Shown here piece after piece: positions 5,661 to 5,700 of a stretch of 5,700 bases of DNA. The position numbers and the translations under genes were made by a program. The stretch is from an uncultured Candidatus Thioglobus sp. (GTDB lineage Bacteria; Pseudomonadota; Gammaproteobacteria; PS1; Thioglobaceae): the NCBI GenBank assembly GCA_910595805.1, contig CAJVCK010000035.1, positions 1-5,700 of the forward strand, read 5' to 3'. How positions within the stretch are numbered: the stretch's first letter is position 1; every line of letters starts with the position of its first letter. The notes under the pieces were generated by a model. That model ran no database searches. It saw only the letters and a list, made by a program, of their open reading frames with translations, and was not told the origin of the DNA.

Positions 5661-5700
5661 GTGCATACCGATTATTAATTTCTTGCCCTGATGCACATGG
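5657..5700 (+). CDS. purU: Start of a probable formyltetrahydrofolate deformylase (PurU), cut by window edge
   Basis: Only 14 codons plus two bases are visible, beginning with GTG at 5657. The translation VSAYRLLISCPDAH, with the next codon starting GG (glycine), resembles the first strand of the N-terminal ACT domain of PurU, where (L/I)xxxCPDxxG is typical. PurU hydrolyses 10-formyltetrahydrofolate to formate, which can feed purine synthesis. GTG shares three bases with the argJ stop (GTGA arrangement), so translational coupling to argJ is likely; no Shine-Dalgarno is seen. Another ACT-domain protein cannot be excluded from so short a piece. Confidence 0.65.
   Translation, partial: MSAYRLLISCPDAH

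Noticed and set aside
5493..5696. Minus-strand frame of 67 codons over the argJ 3' end
   Set aside because: It is antisense to the highly conserved ArgJ C-terminus and the start of the next gene, with no supporting features.

Overview
The window reads as a compact, AT-rich bacterial chromosome segment, most likely gammaproteobacterial. The evidence is Fur boxes of the E. coli/Vibrio type, a Gram-negative style periplasmic iron-binding protein with a Sec signal peptide, and short intergenic gaps. The base composition and protein style resemble sulfur-oxidising lineages such as SUP05/Thioglobaceae, but that placement is only an impression. I see no transposase, phage gene, tRNA, rRNA or CRISPR array, and no gene-free stretch reaches 300 bases.

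Layout. (1) Positions 1-830, minus strand: most of a cation diffusion facilitator (CDF) metal exporter, whose C-terminal end lies off the left edge. (2) 831-973: a divergent, very AT-rich control region with a perfect TATAAT and a partial Fur box. (3) 974-4431, plus strand: a complete ferric-iron ABC importer in the order ATPase (974-1624), periplasmic Fe3+-binding protein (1690-2736), fused two-domain permease (2821-4431). (4) 4476-5660: argJ, the ornithine/glutamate acetyltransferase of arginine biosynthesis. (5) From 5657 to the right edge: the first 14 codons of a gene that looks like purU (formyltetrahydrofolate deformylase), overlapping argJ by three bases.

How it works together. The three importer genes make a periplasm-to-cytoplasm Fe3+ uptake route: the binding protein delivers iron, the permease spans the inner membrane and the ATPase powers it. 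Control is iron-responsive. A partial Fur box overlaps the predicted start site before the ATPase gene. A second, much stronger site (two Fur boxes, one a perfect 7-1-7 palindrome, centres 23 bp apart) lies between the ATPase and binding-protein genes. It overlaps a plausible promoter, and the ATPase stop codon is its first three bases. The binding protein can therefore be transcribed on its own, and a short hairpin after it may reduce read-through into the permease. The divergent CDF protein has a His-Asp-His-Asp transport site, which points to zinc rather than iron export.

The genes are of known families and I see no convincing new system. The points most worth checking are the unusual gene order with a short ATPase, the Fur pair embedded at a stop codon, and a terminator-like hairpin directly before argJ that also holds its only Shine-Dalgarno-like sequence.
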